DNA of 64,000 nt from Streptomyces sp. ISL-10 (GCF_018614575.1 NZ_JAGGOJ010000005.1:124001-188000), one strand, 5' to 3'; counted from the first letter of the stretch, positions 1 through 8,429 are shown. Numbers and translations: made by a program. Notes: generated from the letters alone by a model not told the origin.

Positions 1-1
1 C

Positions 2-223
2 GGCGACCTCAACGCCGCTGCCGACGCCATCCGCCTGTCCCGCAGGACCCTCGGCGCCATCCGGTCCAACCTGTTCTGGGCCTTCGCCTACAACGTCGCC
101 GCCCTCCCCCTCGCCGCCGCCGGACTCCTCAACCCGATGATCGCCGGAGCCGCGATGGCCTTCTCCTCCGTCTTCGTCGTCGGCAACTCCCTGCGCCTGC
201 GCGGCTTCAAGGCCGCCGGGTGA
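2..223 (+). CDS. Heavy-metal P-type ATPase, C-terminal fragment
   Basis: This is the last 73 residues of a P1B-type metal-transporting ATPase, a membrane pump that drives ions such as copper out of the cell with ATP. The visible part runs from [14 protein letters not shown] through the [11 protein letters not shown] segment to two closing membrane helices (about [22 protein letters not shown]), the usual end of CopA-like proteins, and stops at a TGA. The ATP-binding, phosphorylation (DKTGT) and metal-binding parts lie outside the window, so the ion cannot be assigned. The frame is open to the left edge. The next gene follows after 75 bases on the same strand but is unrelated in function. Confidence 0.9.
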   Translation, partial: GDLNAAADAIRLSRRTLGAIRSNLFWAFAYNVAALPLAAAGLLNPMIAGAAMAFSSVFVVGNSLRLRGFKAAG

Positions 224-298
224 CGCCCGGCCCGAGCCGGGCCCGGCCCGTCGTACCGGCGGGCGCCGGGCCCGCGCCGACGGTTCTAGAGTCGGCAC

Positions 299-949
299 AT
301 GACCGACGCCGCCGCGGATCTCCGCACCCGCTGGACCCGGACCCTCGTCGCCGCCCGGCAGGGAGCGGACGGGCCCGACCCCGTGCCGTACGCCGACAAC
401 CTCCTCGCACGCTGGGCCGAGCCGCAGCGGCGCTACCACACCACGGAGCATCTGATCGCGGTGCTCGGCCATGTCGACACCCTGGCTGCTTACGCCGCCG
501 ATCCCGAACTCGTGCGGCTGGCCGCCTGGTTCCACGACGCGGTGTATCTGCCGGACCGTTCGGAGAACGAGGAGCGCTCCGCCCGGATCGCCGAACGCGC
601 CCTGCCCGAAGCCGGACTGAGCACCGAGGCCACCGCCGAGGTCGCCCGCCTCGTACGCCTCACCGTCACCCACGACCCGGCCGCCGACGACAGCAACGGC
701 CAGGTCCTGTGCGACGCGGACCTGGCCATCCTGGCCGCGCCCCCGCAGGCATACGCGGCCTATGCGGCGGCGGTGCGCGAGGAGTACGGGTTCGTGCCCG
801 AGGAGGCGTTCCGCGACGGGCGGGCCGCGGTGCTGCGCCAGTTGCTGCGGCTGCCGCGCCTGTTCCACACCCCGTACGGCGTCCGTGAGTGGGAGGAGCC
901 CGCCCGCCACAACCTCACGGTGGAGCTGGAGCTGCTGGCCGCATCGTGA
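299..949 (+). CDS. HD-superfamily metal-dependent phosphohydrolase-like protein
   Basis: A 216-residue soluble protein with the scattered His/Asp pattern of small HD-domain phosphohydrolases: a histidine-rich YHTTEHL early, WFHDAVY in the middle (the HD pair that binds divalent metal), and DADLAIL further on. Proteins of this build are common in Streptomyces and are usually annotated as predicted metal-dependent HD phosphohydrolases; the substrate is unknown. The ATG at 299 is the only start that keeps the conserved N-terminal helix. The gene stands alone between the P-type ATPase and a convergent minus-strand pair, so context gives no functional clue. Confidence 0.85.
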   Translation: MTDAAADLRTRWTRTLVAARQGADGPDPVPYADNLLARWAEPQRRYHTTEHLIAVLGHVDTLAAYAADPELVRLAAWFHDAVYLPDRSENEERSARIAERALPEAGLSTEATAEVARLVRLTVTHDPAADDSNGQVLCDADLAILAAPPQAYAAYAAAVREEYGFVPEEAFRDGRAAVLRQLLRLPRLFHTPYGVREWEEPARHNLTVELELLAAS

Positions 950-991
950 GCCGACGGGCGTCGGCACGGTCACGCCCGACCGGGCGGGGCC

Positions 992-1261
992 CTATGCGGA
1001 CGGGCGGTTCTTGGGCCTGCGCAGGCCCGCATCCGTGAGGCGGCGGACGAGCTCCTTGGAACCGATCTCGACCGCGCCCGCCGCCACCGCGTCCGCGTAC
1101 CGGTGCGAAGGCACGTCGTAGTGGTCGCGTTCGAACGCGCGGCGCGGGCAGCCGATCGACTCGGCGAAGGCGTGCAGCTCCTCGAACGACACGTCGCTGA
1201 CCATGTGCGACCACATCCGGCCGTGGCCGGGCCAGCTCGGCGGGTCGATGTAGACCGTCAC
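992..1261 (-). CDS. DUF4031 family protein
   Basis: An 89-residue protein that starts VTVYIDPPSWPGHGRMWSHM, with the conserved tryptophans, WSH and a later RDHYDVP segment of the DUF4031 family, whose function is not known. The GTG at 1259-1261 was chosen because it overlaps the TGA of the upstream gene in a GTGA, so the two are translationally coupled; longer in-frame extensions run over the upstream gene and look non-coding. Together with its partner it forms a two-gene operon read away from murR. Confidence 0.8.
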   Translation of the reverse strand: MTVYIDPPSWPGHGRMWSHMVSDVSFEELHAFAESIGCPRRAFERDHYDVPSHRYADAVAAGAVEIGSKELVRRLTDAGLRRPKNRPSA

Positions 1262-1614
1262 CACAGCCCGCCCACCGGCGCCACCACGACCCCGGCCTTG
1301 CCGCAGACCCAGTGCGGATCCGGCCCGAGCTCGGGCTCGATCTCCAGCGCGTGCGGATCGCCCGCGTCGCAGACCGGGCACAGCGGCCAGCGGCCGTGCC
1401 GTTCCAGCAGCGCGTCCTGGACGTCCTGGGCGACGAGCCCCGCGACGTACGTGATGCCCTCGGGCCACTGCTCTGCCCACCAACGGCGGTGCGCCACCGC
1501 CTCCTCGACCAGCGAGACGACGCCGGCATCCGCCACGTCACGGGCGGCCAGGTCGGCGAGCACCAGCGCGCGAGCAGCATGCAGGGCTTGCTCCAGCGGG
1601 TTCGTCTCGTCCAT
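1258..1614 (-). CDS. Hypothetical protein, first gene of a two-gene operon with DUF4031
   Basis: A 118-residue acidic soluble protein that I do not recognise. It has an alpha-helical first half (leucine/alanine rich, LEQALHAARALVLADLAARD), a WWAEQW segment and a possible metal-binding CPVCDAGDPH plus a later Cys. The ATG at 1614 is preferred; a GTG at 1644 in the same frame is the alternative and would run into the putative operator upstream. Its stop overlaps the next start by four bases, so it is co-translated with the DUF4031 protein. It is transcribed divergently from the MurR-like regulator. Confidence 0.65.
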   Translation of the reverse strand: MDETNPLEQALHAARALVLADLAARDVADAGVVSLVEEAVAHRRWWAEQWPEGITYVAGLVAQDVQDALLERHGRWPLCPVCDAGDPHALEIEPELGPDPHWVCGKAGVVVAPVGGLW

Positions 1615-1653
1615 GCCCCCATTGTCGCCGGGTCTTGACGACACCCGAAATTC

Positions 1654-1666
1654 GAAAATATCTTTC
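1654..1666. promoter_or_regulatory. Candidate MurR/RpiR operator
   Basis: GAAAATATCTTTC is an AT-rich inverted repeat (GAAA, 5-base spacer, TTTC) in an otherwise very GC-rich area. It lies just upstream of the GTG start of the RpiR-type regulator and in the divergent control region. RpiR-family regulators commonly bind such GAAA/TTTC palindromes, so autoregulation and control of murQ are plausible. No binding data can be seen here. Confidence 0.4.
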
Positions 1667-1670
1667 AGAT

Positions 1671-2621
1671 GTGACCAATACAGTGAAGGAAAGTTTCAAC
1701 AGTGCGAGGCCGCCCTCCCCCACCGCGCCCGGCGCCCGGGAGGTCCCGCCGCCCGCCGCACTCGCGGCGAAGGTGCGCACACTCTCGCCGTCCATGACCC
1801 GCTCCATGCAGCGGGTCGCCGAAGCCGTCGCCGACGATCCGGCCGGCTGCGCCGCCCTCACGGTCACCGGACTCGCCGAGCTCACGGGCACGAGCGAGGC
1901 GACCGTGGTCCGCACCGCCCGCCTCCTCGGTTATCCGGGCTACCGCGACCTGCGCCTGGCGCTCGCCGGTCTCGCCGCCCACCAGGAATCCGGCCGCGCG
2001 CCCGCCATCACCACCGACATCGCCGTCGACGACCCGATCGGGGACGTCGTCGCCAAGCTCGCGTACGACGAACAGCAGACGCTCGCCGACACCGCCGCCG
2101 GTCTCGACACCGTGCAGCTCGGCGCCGCGGTGGCCGCCGCGTCCACGGCCCGCCGCATCGACATCTACGGCGTCGGCGCGTCCTCCCTCGTCGGCATGGA
2201 CCTCGCCCAGAAGCTGCTGCGCATCGGCCTGATCGCGCACGCGCACGCCGACCCGCACCTCGCCGTGACCAATGCGGTGCAGCTGCGCTCCGGCGACGTG
2301 GCCATCGCCATCACACACTCCGGATCGACGGGGGACGTGATCGAGCCGCTGCGGGTGGCGTTCGACCGGGGCGCGACGACGATCGCGATCACCGGACGCC
2401 CCGACGGGCCCGTCTCGCAGTACGCGGACCACATCCTGACGACGTCCACCGCGCGCGAGAGCGAGCTGCGCCCGGCCGCCATGTCCTCGCGCACCAGTCA
2501 GCTGCTCGTCATCGACTGCCTGTTCATCGGTGTGGCACAGCGGACGTACGAGTCGGCGGCCCCTGCCCTCGCCGCCTCGTACGAAGCACTCGCGCACCGC
2601 CACAGCCCGCGCACGCGCTGA
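1671..2621 (+). CDS. MurR/RpiR family transcriptional regulator
   Basis: A 316-residue regulator: an N-terminal RpiR-type winged HTH (LSPSMTRSMQRVAEAV ... LTGTSEATVVRTARLLGYPGY, about residues 35-115) and a C-terminal SIS sugar-phosphate-binding domain (about 130-280, with YGVGASS and THSGSTGD loops). It probably senses N-acetylmuramic acid 6-phosphate and controls cell-wall recycling, because murQ follows 43 bases downstream on the same strand. The GTG at 1671 is preferred; a TTG at 1635 is in frame but would put the start upstream of the palindrome, and homologues I remember begin near VTNTVKE. No strong SD is visible, so translation may be leaderless. Confidence 0.88.
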   Translation: MTNTVKESFNSARPPSPTAPGAREVPPPAALAAKVRTLSPSMTRSMQRVAEAVADDPAGCAALTVTGLAELTGTSEATVVRTARLLGYPGYRDLRLALAGLAAHQESGRAPAITTDIAVDDPIGDVVAKLAYDEQQTLADTAAGLDTVQLGAAVAAASTARRIDIYGVGASSLVGMDLAQKLLRIGLIAHAHADPHLAVTNAVQLRSGDVAIAITHSGSTGDVIEPLRVAFDRGATTIAITGRPDGPVSQYADHILTTSTARESELRPAAMSSRTSQLLVIDCLFIGVAQRTYESAAPALAASYEALAHRHSPRTR

Positions 2622-2664
2622 CCCCCCACACGCCGTACGTCCCGAGAAAGCAGAGCCGCTCCTC

Positions 2665-3636
2665 ATGACCTCCACCTACGGTGAACTCCGCGCCCAGCTC
2701 GCCACGCTCACGACGGAGGCGTTCCGCCCCGAGCTCGCCGACATCGACCGGCTGCCCACGCTGGAGATCGCACGCATCATGAACGGCGAGGACGAGACGG
2801 TCCCCGCCGCGGTGGCCGCCCAACTGCCCGTCATCGCCGACGCGATCGACGCCACGGCCGAGCGCATGGCCCGCGGCGGCCGCCTGATCTACGCGGGCGC
2901 GGGCACGGCGGGCCGCCTGGGGGTCCTGGACGCCAGCGAGTGCCCGCCGACGTTCAATACGGACCCGTCGGAGGTCACGGGCCTGATCGCGGGCGGCCCG
3001 GCGGCGATGTTCACGGCGGTCGAGGGCGCGGAGGACAGCAAGGAGCTGGCCGCGGCGGACCTGGACGCGCTGAAGGTGACCGGGGACGACACGGTGGTCG
3101 GCATCTCGGCGTCGGGCCGCACGCCCTACGCGATCGGTGCGGTGGAGCACGCGAGGTCGCTGGGCGCGCTGACGATCGGCCTCTCCTCCAACGCCGCGAG
3201 CGCGCTGGGCGCCGCGGCGGAGCACGGCATCGAGGTCGTGGTGGGCCCCGAACTGCTCACCGGATCGACGAGGTTGAAGGCGGGCACGGCACAGAAGCTG
3301 GTGCTCAACATGATCTCGACGATCACGATGATCCGCCTCGGCAAGACGTACGGGAACCTGATGGTGGACGTGCGCGCGTCGAACGACAAGCTGCGGGCGA
3401 GGTCGCGGCGGATCGTGTCGCTGGCGACGGGAGCACGGGAGGAGGAGATCGAGGCGGCACTGGAGGCGACGGACGGCGAGGTGAAGAACGCGATCCTGAT
3501 GATTCTGGGTGGCGTTGACGCGCCCCGGGCGGCGTCGCTGCTGATGTCCTCGGCAGGCCACCTCCGCGCGGCCCTGTCCCACTGCCCCCCGCGGGGGCCC
3601 GAGCAGGGAGACGAGTTCAGCCCTTCCGGCGCTTGA
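2665..3636 (+). CDS. murQ: N-acetylmuramic acid 6-phosphate etherase MurQ
   Basis: A 323-residue SIS-fold etherase that cleaves the lactyl ether of MurNAc-6-phosphate to GlcNAc-6-phosphate and D-lactate in peptidoglycan recycling. Family marks are RGGRLIYAGAGTAGRLGVLDASECPPTF, the GISASGRTPY phosphosugar loop and KAGTAQKLVLNMIST. The ATG at 2665 gives the usual N-terminus (TEAFRPELADIDRLPT). It is in an operon with the MurR-like regulator. Its product feeds NagA, encoded at 47056-48237. The last 12 or so residues (after LSHCPP) come from an intergenic repeat element that runs into the reading frame, so the original stop has probably been lost. Confidence 0.93.
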   Translation: MTSTYGELRAQLATLTTEAFRPELADIDRLPTLEIARIMNGEDETVPAAVAAQLPVIADAIDATAERMARGGRLIYAGAGTAGRLGVLDASECPPTFNTDPSEVTGLIAGGPAAMFTAVEGAEDSKELAAADLDALKVTGDDTVVGISASGRTPYAIGAVEHARSLGALTIGLSSNAASALGAAAEHGIEVVVGPELLTGSTRLKAGTAQKLVLNMISTITMIRLGKTYGNLMVDVRASNDKLRARSRRIVSLATGAREEEIEAALEATDGEVKNAILMILGGVDAPRAASLLMSSAGHLRAALSHCPPRGPEQGDEFSPSGA

Positions 3637-3830
3637 GGATCGGGCCCGATCAAGCCCCTCCGGCGCTTTGAGGAGCGGGGCCCCGGGGCAGAGCCCCGCA
3701 ACCCGGCCGACCTCGCGGAGGACACAGGGGTCCACCCGGCCGGGGCCGAGCACGGGCCATATCCAGCCCCTCCGGCGATTGAGGAGCGGGGCCCGGGGCA
3801 GGGCCCCGCAACGCGGCCGACATCGCCAAG
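3618..3830 (+). repeat. Three copies of a Streptomyces intergenic palindromic element
   Basis: Three related stretches begin cagccc(c/t)tccggcg at 3618, 3651 and 3764. The last two continue alike for about 60 bases (CTCCGGCG then TTGAGGAGCGGGG, a gcccGGGGCagGGCCCC stem, then a gGCCGACntCGC tail). They can form GC-rich hairpins and are of the kind seen between many Streptomyces genes. The first, partial copy overlaps the 3' end of murQ. Confidence 0.75.
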
Positions 3831-3873
3831 AGCACGACGCCCGGTCCACCCCGCGGGCGCATACGCTCTCGCC

Positions 3874-4005
3874 ATGCCCACCTCACGCCGCGACCGCGTC
3901 CTCGACCCGGCGCACGACGCCGCCGCCCTCAGGGCGCTCACGCACCCGCCGCGCATGGCCGGCCACGGAGGCGAGCAGGAACGCCTCGGGGCGGGCGGGG
4001 CATGA
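3874..4005 (+). pseudogene. Remnant of an ArsR/MarR-like regulator upstream of an MFS gene
   Basis: A 43-codon open frame whose start reads MPTSRRDRVLDPAHDAAALR ALTHPPR, very like the first helix of ArsR-type repressors (LD..DAAALRALAHPLR). The sequence then jumps to a short MAGHGGEQERLGAGGA tail and stops, with no winged-helix core. The tail overlaps the start of the MFS gene by ATGA, the arrangement expected for an intact regulator-transporter pair. I read it as a regulator that lost its middle by an in-frame deletion. It could instead be a small unrelated leader ORF. Confidence 0.5.
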
Positions 4006-5324
4006 CGCTCGACCCCCGCTCCGCCCGCCGCCGCTTCACCGCCGTCACCTTCCTGTTCTGGCTGCCCGTCGGCCTCTACATCCCCTCCCAGGTCCTGCTC
4101 CTGACCGAGCGCGGCATGGGTCTCGCCGTCGTCGCCGGCCTCTTCGCCGTCCACTCCCTCACCGTCTCCGCCCTGGAGCTGCCCACCGGCGGCCTGTCCG
4201 ACGTCGTCGGACGGCGGCCCGTCCTCGCCGCCGCCGGAGTGCTCAATCTCGCCGCCCTCACCGCGCTGGCCCTCGGCACCACCGTCTGGGCGCTGGTCGC
4301 CGCCATGTTCCTGATGGGGGCGGGCCGCGCCCTGTCCAGTGGCCCCGCGGAGGCCTGGTACGTCGACACGGTCCAGGCCCACTCGGGTCCGGATGCCGAG
4401 CTGCGCACCGGGCTCGCCCGCGCGGGGACCGCATCAGCCGCCGCGCTGGCCGCCGGGACGCTCCTCGGTGGCGCGCTGCCGCTGCTGCTCGGCCTCGGCC
4501 CGGATCCCGGGGCCCGGCTGCGTGAGGCCACCGCCGGCCTGGTGCTGCCGCTGTCCGTTCCGGCCCTGCTCGGCACGGCCGTCGGCGTCGGCTACACCGC
4601 GTACGTGCTGACCGCCCTGCCCGAGCCGCCCCGGCCGCGCACCACCCTGCGCGCGGTGCTCCGCGGTGTGCCCGCCACCGTGCTCGGCGGACTGCGCCTG
4701 GGCACCGGGGACGCGCTGATCCGGCGGGTCCTGCTGACGGCGGGTGCGGCCGGCGCCGGGCTGGCCACCGTCGAACTGCTCACTCCCGGCCGGGCCGCGG
4801 ACCTGACGGGCGCGTCCGAGTCCGGCGCCGTGCTGTTCGCCGCGCTCGCCTGCACGGGGTTCGTCTGCACCGCGATCGGCAGCCACATCTCGCCGTCGGC
4901 CGCCCGGTTGACGGGCAGCGGTGAGCACGCGGTGCTGGCGAGCATCGGCGTGAGCGCCGCGGGACTGATGCTGCTCGGGACGGCGGCGTCCGACGGCCCG
5001 GCCGCACTCGCCCTCGCCGCCCTCGGCTACGGCCTGGTCTACCTCGGTCTCGGTGCGGCCGGTCCGAACGAGAACGACCTGCTGCACCGCCGCGTCGACG
5101 GCACCGTCCGCGCCACCGCCCTGTCCGTGCAGTCCCTCGCGCTCCAGTCGGTCGGCGCGCTGGCGGGCGTGCTCGCGGGCGCCCTGCCGTCGGGCCCGCC
5201 GCCGTGGCTGGTCGGCGCGGCGGCAGTGGGCGCGGCCGCGCTGCTGTGGGTCCGCCGGTCGGAGCCGGGCGGCCCGCTGCCCGGCGCGTGCCTCCCCGCG
5301 ACAGAGGCCGCCGCCGGACGTTGA
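4002..5324 (+). CDS. MFS transporter
   Basis: A 440-residue membrane protein of the major facilitator superfamily with about 12 hydrophobic helices. The loop between helices 2 and 3 reads GGLSDVVGRRPV, the MFS A-motif (G-x-L-D-x-x-G-R-R). The start is the ATG of an ATGA overlap with the truncated ArsR-like remnant, which suggests that the transporter was once under a dedicated repressor, as drug exporters often are. Substrate unknown. Its stop is followed at once (TGA-ATG) by the serine hydrolase gene, so the two are probably co-transcribed. Confidence 0.85.
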   Translation: MTLDPRSARRRFTAVTFLFWLPVGLYIPSQVLLLTERGMGLAVVAGLFAVHSLTVSALELPTGGLSDVVGRRPVLAAAGVLNLAALTALALGTTVWALVAAMFLMGAGRALSSGPAEAWYVDTVQAHSGPDAELRTGLARAGTASAAALAAGTLLGGALPLLLGLGPDPGARLREATAGLVLPLSVPALLGTAVGVGYTAYVLTALPEPPRPRTTLRAVLRGVPATVLGGLRLGTGDALIRRVLLTAGAAGAGLATVELLTPGRAADLTGASESGAVLFAALACTGFVCTAIGSHISPSAARLTGSGEHAVLASIGVSAAGLMLLGTAASDGPAALALAALGYGLVYLGLGAAGPNENDLLHRRVDGTVRATALSVQSLALQSVGALAGVLAGALPSGPPPWLVGAAAVGAAALLWVRRSEPGGPLPGACLPATEAAAGR

Positions 5325-6968
5325 ATGGAACGCATGGGTGTCCGACGAGTCGGAAGGCACCGCAGAGGCAGGGCCCGCGCGTATGCCGCGGCGGGTCTGG
5401 CCTCTGTGCTGGTGGTGACGTACGCGGCGACGGCGGCGGCAGAACCTCGACCCCGGTCCACCGCGTCCACAGGGCTCACGTCGTACCCCGCGTCCCGCAC
5501 CGCCCCGCTGCTCACCGACCAGCAGGTGGCCGACGCGGTCGCGAAGCTCGACGGGCAGATCCGGGCGGGCATGGAGAGGACCGGTGTCCCGGGCGTCGCC
5601 GTGGCCGTCGTCCACGAGGACCGGGTCGTGTACATGAAGGGCTTCGGCGACCGCGAGGTCGGAAAGCCGGGCGCGGTTTCGCCGGACACGGTGTTCCAGA
5701 TCGCGAGCCTGTCGAAGCCCCTCGCGTCGACCGTCGTCGCCGACGCGGTGGGCGACAAGGCGATCGCCTGGGACACGCCCGTCACCCGGCATCTGCCCGA
5801 CTTCGCGCTCGAGGACCCGTGGGTGACCGACCATGTGACGGTCGCCGATCTGCTGTCGCACCGCAGCGGCCTGCCCGACCACGCGGGCGACCTGCTCGAA
5901 GACCTCGGCTACGACCGGCAGTACATCCTGGGGCATCTGCGGTTCGAGCCCCTGTCGCCGTTCCGCGCGAGCTACGCGTACACCAACTTCGGTGTCACGG
6001 CCGCCGCCGAGGCGGTTGCCGACGCGAAGGGCACGACCTGGGAGAAGCTGGCGGAGGAATCGCTGTACGGACCGGCCGGGATGAACTCGACCAGTTCCTC
6101 CTTCGCCGACTACGAGAAGGCGGCGAACAGGGCCGCCACCCACGTGGAGAACGCGGACGGCACCTGGGAGGCGAAGTTCGTACGCGACGCCGACGCCCAG
6201 TCCCCGGCGGGCGGGGTCAGCTCCACCGCCCGCGACATGGCGACGTGGCTGCGTCTCCAGCTCGCGGACGGCAAGCTCGGCGACCAGCAGATCGTCCCCG
6301 CGGAGCAGCTCCAGCGCACCCACGTGCCCGAGATCGTCTCCCAGCCTCCCGACGGCCCCGCGGCCCGCACCGGCTTCTACGGCCTGGGCTGGAACGTCGG
6401 CTACGACAACCAGGGCCGCCTGCGGCTGAGCCACTCCGGCGCCTTCGGCCTGGGCGCGAACACCAATGTGACGATGCTGCCCGCCGAGGAACTGGGCATC
6501 GTCGTCCTCACCAACGGCAAGCCGGTCGGTCTCGCCGACTCCGTCGCCCTCAATTTCTTCGACACCGCGCAGCACGGCAGGCCCACCCAGGACTGGCTGC
6601 CCCTGATCGGCGGTGTCTACGAGAAGGAGGAGGCGGAGGGCCGCTCCCCCACCGACTACACGAAGCCGCCCGGCGACGCGTCCGCCGCCAAGGCCGACGA
6701 CGCGTACACCGGCACGTACCGCAACGACTACTACGGCCCGCTGACGGTCACCGCCGACAACGGCGAGCTGTCGCTGAACCTGGGCCCGAAGCCGATGCGG
6801 TTCGTCCTCACCCACTACGACGGGGACACGTTCAGCTTCGAGACGGTGGGCGAGAACGCGGTCGGCCGCACGGGAGTCACGTTCACCGTCGGCGACGGCG
6901 ACAAGGCGTCGGAGGTGCGGGTGGAGCGCCTCGACGAGAACGGCCTGGGCACCTTCACCCGCGGATGA
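5325..6968 (+). CDS. Secreted beta-lactamase-fold serine hydrolase
   Basis: A 547-residue exported enzyme of the class C beta-lactamase/D-Ala-D-Ala carboxypeptidase family. After an Arg-rich N-terminus and a hydrophobic signal segment (about residues 18-40, AAAGLASVLVVTYAATAAAE) come the nucleophile motif SLSK (Ser128-x-x-Lys131), YTN near 219 and an HSG motif near 370; the last 100 residues form the beta-barrel tail (YTGTYRNDYYGPLTV) typical of the group. Likely an esterase or peptidase acting outside the membrane; a true lactam-hydrolysing role cannot be told from sequence. The start lies directly after the MFS stop codon. Confidence 0.85.
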   Translation: MERMGVRRVGRHRRGRARAYAAAGLASVLVVTYAATAAAEPRPRSTASTGLTSYPASRTAPLLTDQQVADAVAKLDGQIRAGMERTGVPGVAVAVVHEDRVVYMKGFGDREVGKPGAVSPDTVFQIASLSKPLASTVVADAVGDKAIAWDTPVTRHLPDFALEDPWVTDHVTVADLLSHRSGLPDHAGDLLEDLGYDRQYILGHLRFEPLSPFRASYAYTNFGVTAAAEAVADAKGTTWEKLAEESLYGPAGMNSTSSSFADYEKAANRAATHVENADGTWEAKFVRDADAQSPAGGVSSTARDMATWLRLQLADGKLGDQQIVPAEQLQRTHVPEIVSQPPDGPAARTGFYGLGWNVGYDNQGRLRLSHSGAFGLGANTNVTMLPAEELGIVVLTNGKPVGLADSVALNFFDTAQHGRPTQDWLPLIGGVYEKEEAEGRSPTDYTKPPGDASAAKADDAYTGTYRNDYYGPLTVTADNGELSLNLGPKPMRFVLTHYDGDTFSFETVGENAVGRTGVTFTVGDGDKASEVRVERLDENGLGTFTRG

Positions 6969-7166
6969 CCCACGAACGCCCCCGTCGCGAACAGCTCCCC
7001 CGTCGCGAACGGCTCCGGACGCCAACGCCCCCGGCCCGACCCACGGCTTGGCGACCGGCCGGTGGGTGCGCATGTTCACGCCCGTGCCGCCGGCGACCGT
7101 GGAGACGAGCTGCGGTGACTGCGGTGCGGGGCCAGGGGGTGTCCTGCGCGGAAGTGGACCGAGTCG
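6969..7166. other. Intergenic stretch between convergent genes
   Basis: About 200 bases separate the serine hydrolase stop from the stop of the convergent membrane-protein gene. Short direct repeats (ccccgtcgcgaac twice, near 6979-7010) are seen. No gene, clear terminator or RNA is recognisable. Confidence 0.5.
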
Positions 7167-8135
7167 TCACCGCAGAGTCACGCCGTACCGCCTGCGCAGG
7201 CGGACGACCTCCCACCTCGCCACCGCCGACACCGACGCCGGCCCGCCGATCACGGCGCAGATCTGAAGGAGCGGCGGCCCCGGCGGCATGCCGGCCGTCG
7301 CCAGGTTGATCGCCGCGAGCTCCCACACCAGCACACCCGTCAGCAGGGCGGGGAGCGCGGCGTGGATCTCGGCGGTGTTGAACGCGCCCCGCACGACCGT
7401 CGACGAGGCGAAGGCGACGAAGAAGAGCACCCACAGGACCGGCAGGAGCAGGGCGAAGGACAGCAGCGTGCTGAGCGCGCCGTCCGGCAGCGCCTGGCTG
7501 AGGAACATCACCCCGGCGAACAGGATCGGCACCGCCGTGAAGGCGCCGAAGTACCGCAGCGCCAAGCGGACCGCGGGGCGCACTCGCGCGCGCATCCCCG
7601 CCCGCGCGTGCGCGGGCGCGAGACGGAAGAGGACCGCGATCACGACGGGGGCCGTGAGCAGCAGCAGCCACGGGGTGACGGCCAGCCGGAAAAGCGCCTG
7701 GTCCTGGACCTCGGACCAGTCCGCCTCCGTGCCGTACGCCACCAGGATCGCGAAGGACGCGGCGAGCGCGATCCAGGCGCGGAACTTCTGCACGCGCATG
7801 ACGTCCGGGTCCTGGATGCGGCGGTGGGCGTTCGCGGGGAAGACCCTCCGGGCCTTCTTCCGGGCCGAGCGTGCGAGCGGGTAGCAGATGAACAGGAACA
7901 GCGCCGGCCAGACGCAGAAGAGGATCGCGACCCAGACGCAGCCCGGCAGCGGAATCCGCCGCATCACCTCCCGCAGCGGCGGCCACTCGTCCTCGCGGAA
8001 CCGCTGCCACAGCGAGGTGGCGGGCGGCCGGTACGGCGGCGGGACGTACGGCGGCGGCATATAGGGGTGCGGCGGCGGAGGCTGCCCCCCGTTCGGCTGC
8101 CACGTCGGGTGCGGGCCCTGTCCCCCGAAAGTCAC
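7167..8135 (-). CDS. Hypothetical membrane protein with Pro-rich N-terminus
   Basis: A 322-residue protein I cannot assign to a known function. Its first 45 residues are rich in Pro, Gly and Tyr (PPPPHPYMPPPYVPPPYRPP), followed by about seven hydrophobic helices with basic loops between (KKARRVF, RARVRPAVRLALRY). The layout is typical of Streptomyces envelope proteins with disordered cytoplasmic N-termini. The GTG at 8133-8135 was chosen because a strong AAGGAAGGA Shine-Dalgarno stands about 7 bases upstream; the open frame continues further but without coding character. It is divergent from the leader-controlled MFS gene. Confidence 0.75.
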   Translation of the reverse strand: MTFGGQGPHPTWQPNGGQPPPPHPYMPPPYVPPPYRPPATSLWQRFREDEWPPLREVMRRIPLPGCVWVAILFCVWPALFLFICYPLARSARKKARRVFPANAHRRIQDPDVMRVQKFRAWIALAASFAILVAYGTEADWSEVQDQALFRLAVTPWLLLLTAPVVIAVLFRLAPAHARAGMRARVRPAVRLALRYFGAFTAVPILFAGVMFLSQALPDGALSTLLSFALLLPVLWVLFFVAFASSTVVRGAFNTAEIHAALPALLTGVLVWELAAINLATAGMPPGPPLLQICAVIGGPASVSAVARWEVVRLRRRYGVTLR

Positions 8136-8302
8136 GCCGTGTCCTTCCTTCGGTGAGTGACGCTGCCGTGAGTGATGCTGCGGGACGATCTTTCTGCATC
8201 TCGGGACAGAGTCAACTCCCCACGGGCCGACCGCACATGAGAACGAGGCTCCGGACATGGCAGGAGCAACGGAAAGCGCTGGGCCCTCGCGCCCCATCGG
8301 CG

Positions 8303-8308
8303 TACCCT
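8303..8308 (+). promoter_or_regulatory. Candidate -10 box of the MFS leader transcript
   Basis: TACCCT lies 7 bases before the ATG of a short leader ORF, the distance expected when the transcript begins at the A of the ATG (leaderless). No good -35 is visible, as is common in Streptomyces. Confidence 0.35.
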
Positions 8309-8315
8309 CGACCGT

Positions 8316-8336
8316 ATGAGCCGACGACGACATTGA
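8316..8336 (+). CDS. Leader peptide MSRRRH, probable attenuator uORF
   Basis: ATG AGC CGA CGA CGA CAT TGA encodes Met-Ser-Arg-Arg-Arg-His and stops 93 bases before the MFS start. Arg-x-Arg (+x+) motifs are known places where macrolide-bound ribosomes stall, and the rare CGA codons may add to slow decoding. The ORF lies directly before a long stem that includes the Shine-Dalgarno region of the MFS gene, the layout of ribosome-mediated attenuators of resistance genes. Translation is probably leaderless. The function is inferred from layout only. Confidence 0.55.
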   Translation: MSRRRH

Positions 8337-8348
8337 TCCACGGCAGCA

Positions 8349-8422
8349 GGTCCAGGAGCGGACTGTCGAGGGCCGCCGCGCGGGTGAGCACCCGGCGTCC
8401 CCGTCCGCTCTCCAGAAGGACC
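8349..8422 (+). promoter_or_regulatory. Leader RNA stem overlapping the MFS ribosome-binding site
   Basis: GGTCC (8349-8353) can pair with GGACC (8418-8422), and GGAGCGGAC (8355-8363) with GTCCGCTCTCC (8403-8413), with the SD AGAAGG (8414-8419) lying between the two helices. A competing small hairpin GTCC-aggagc-GGAC (8350-8363) would break the long stem. This is the expected geometry for a switch driven by a stalled leader ribosome; an inner GC-rich stem (CGGGTGagCACCCGG) may also act as a transcription terminator. Confidence 0.5.
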
Positions 8423-8429
8423 ACACACC

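Noticed and set aside
4434..7079. Very long minus-strand open frame antisense to MFS and serine-hydrolase genes
   Set aside because: Its protein is Gly/Arg/Val low-complexity and mirrors third-position GC of the true plus-strand genes, which have clear family motifs.
5204..7309. Long plus-strand frame overlapping the serine hydrolase in another frame
   Set aside because: Arg/Gly-rich translation with no motifs; shadow of the real gene.
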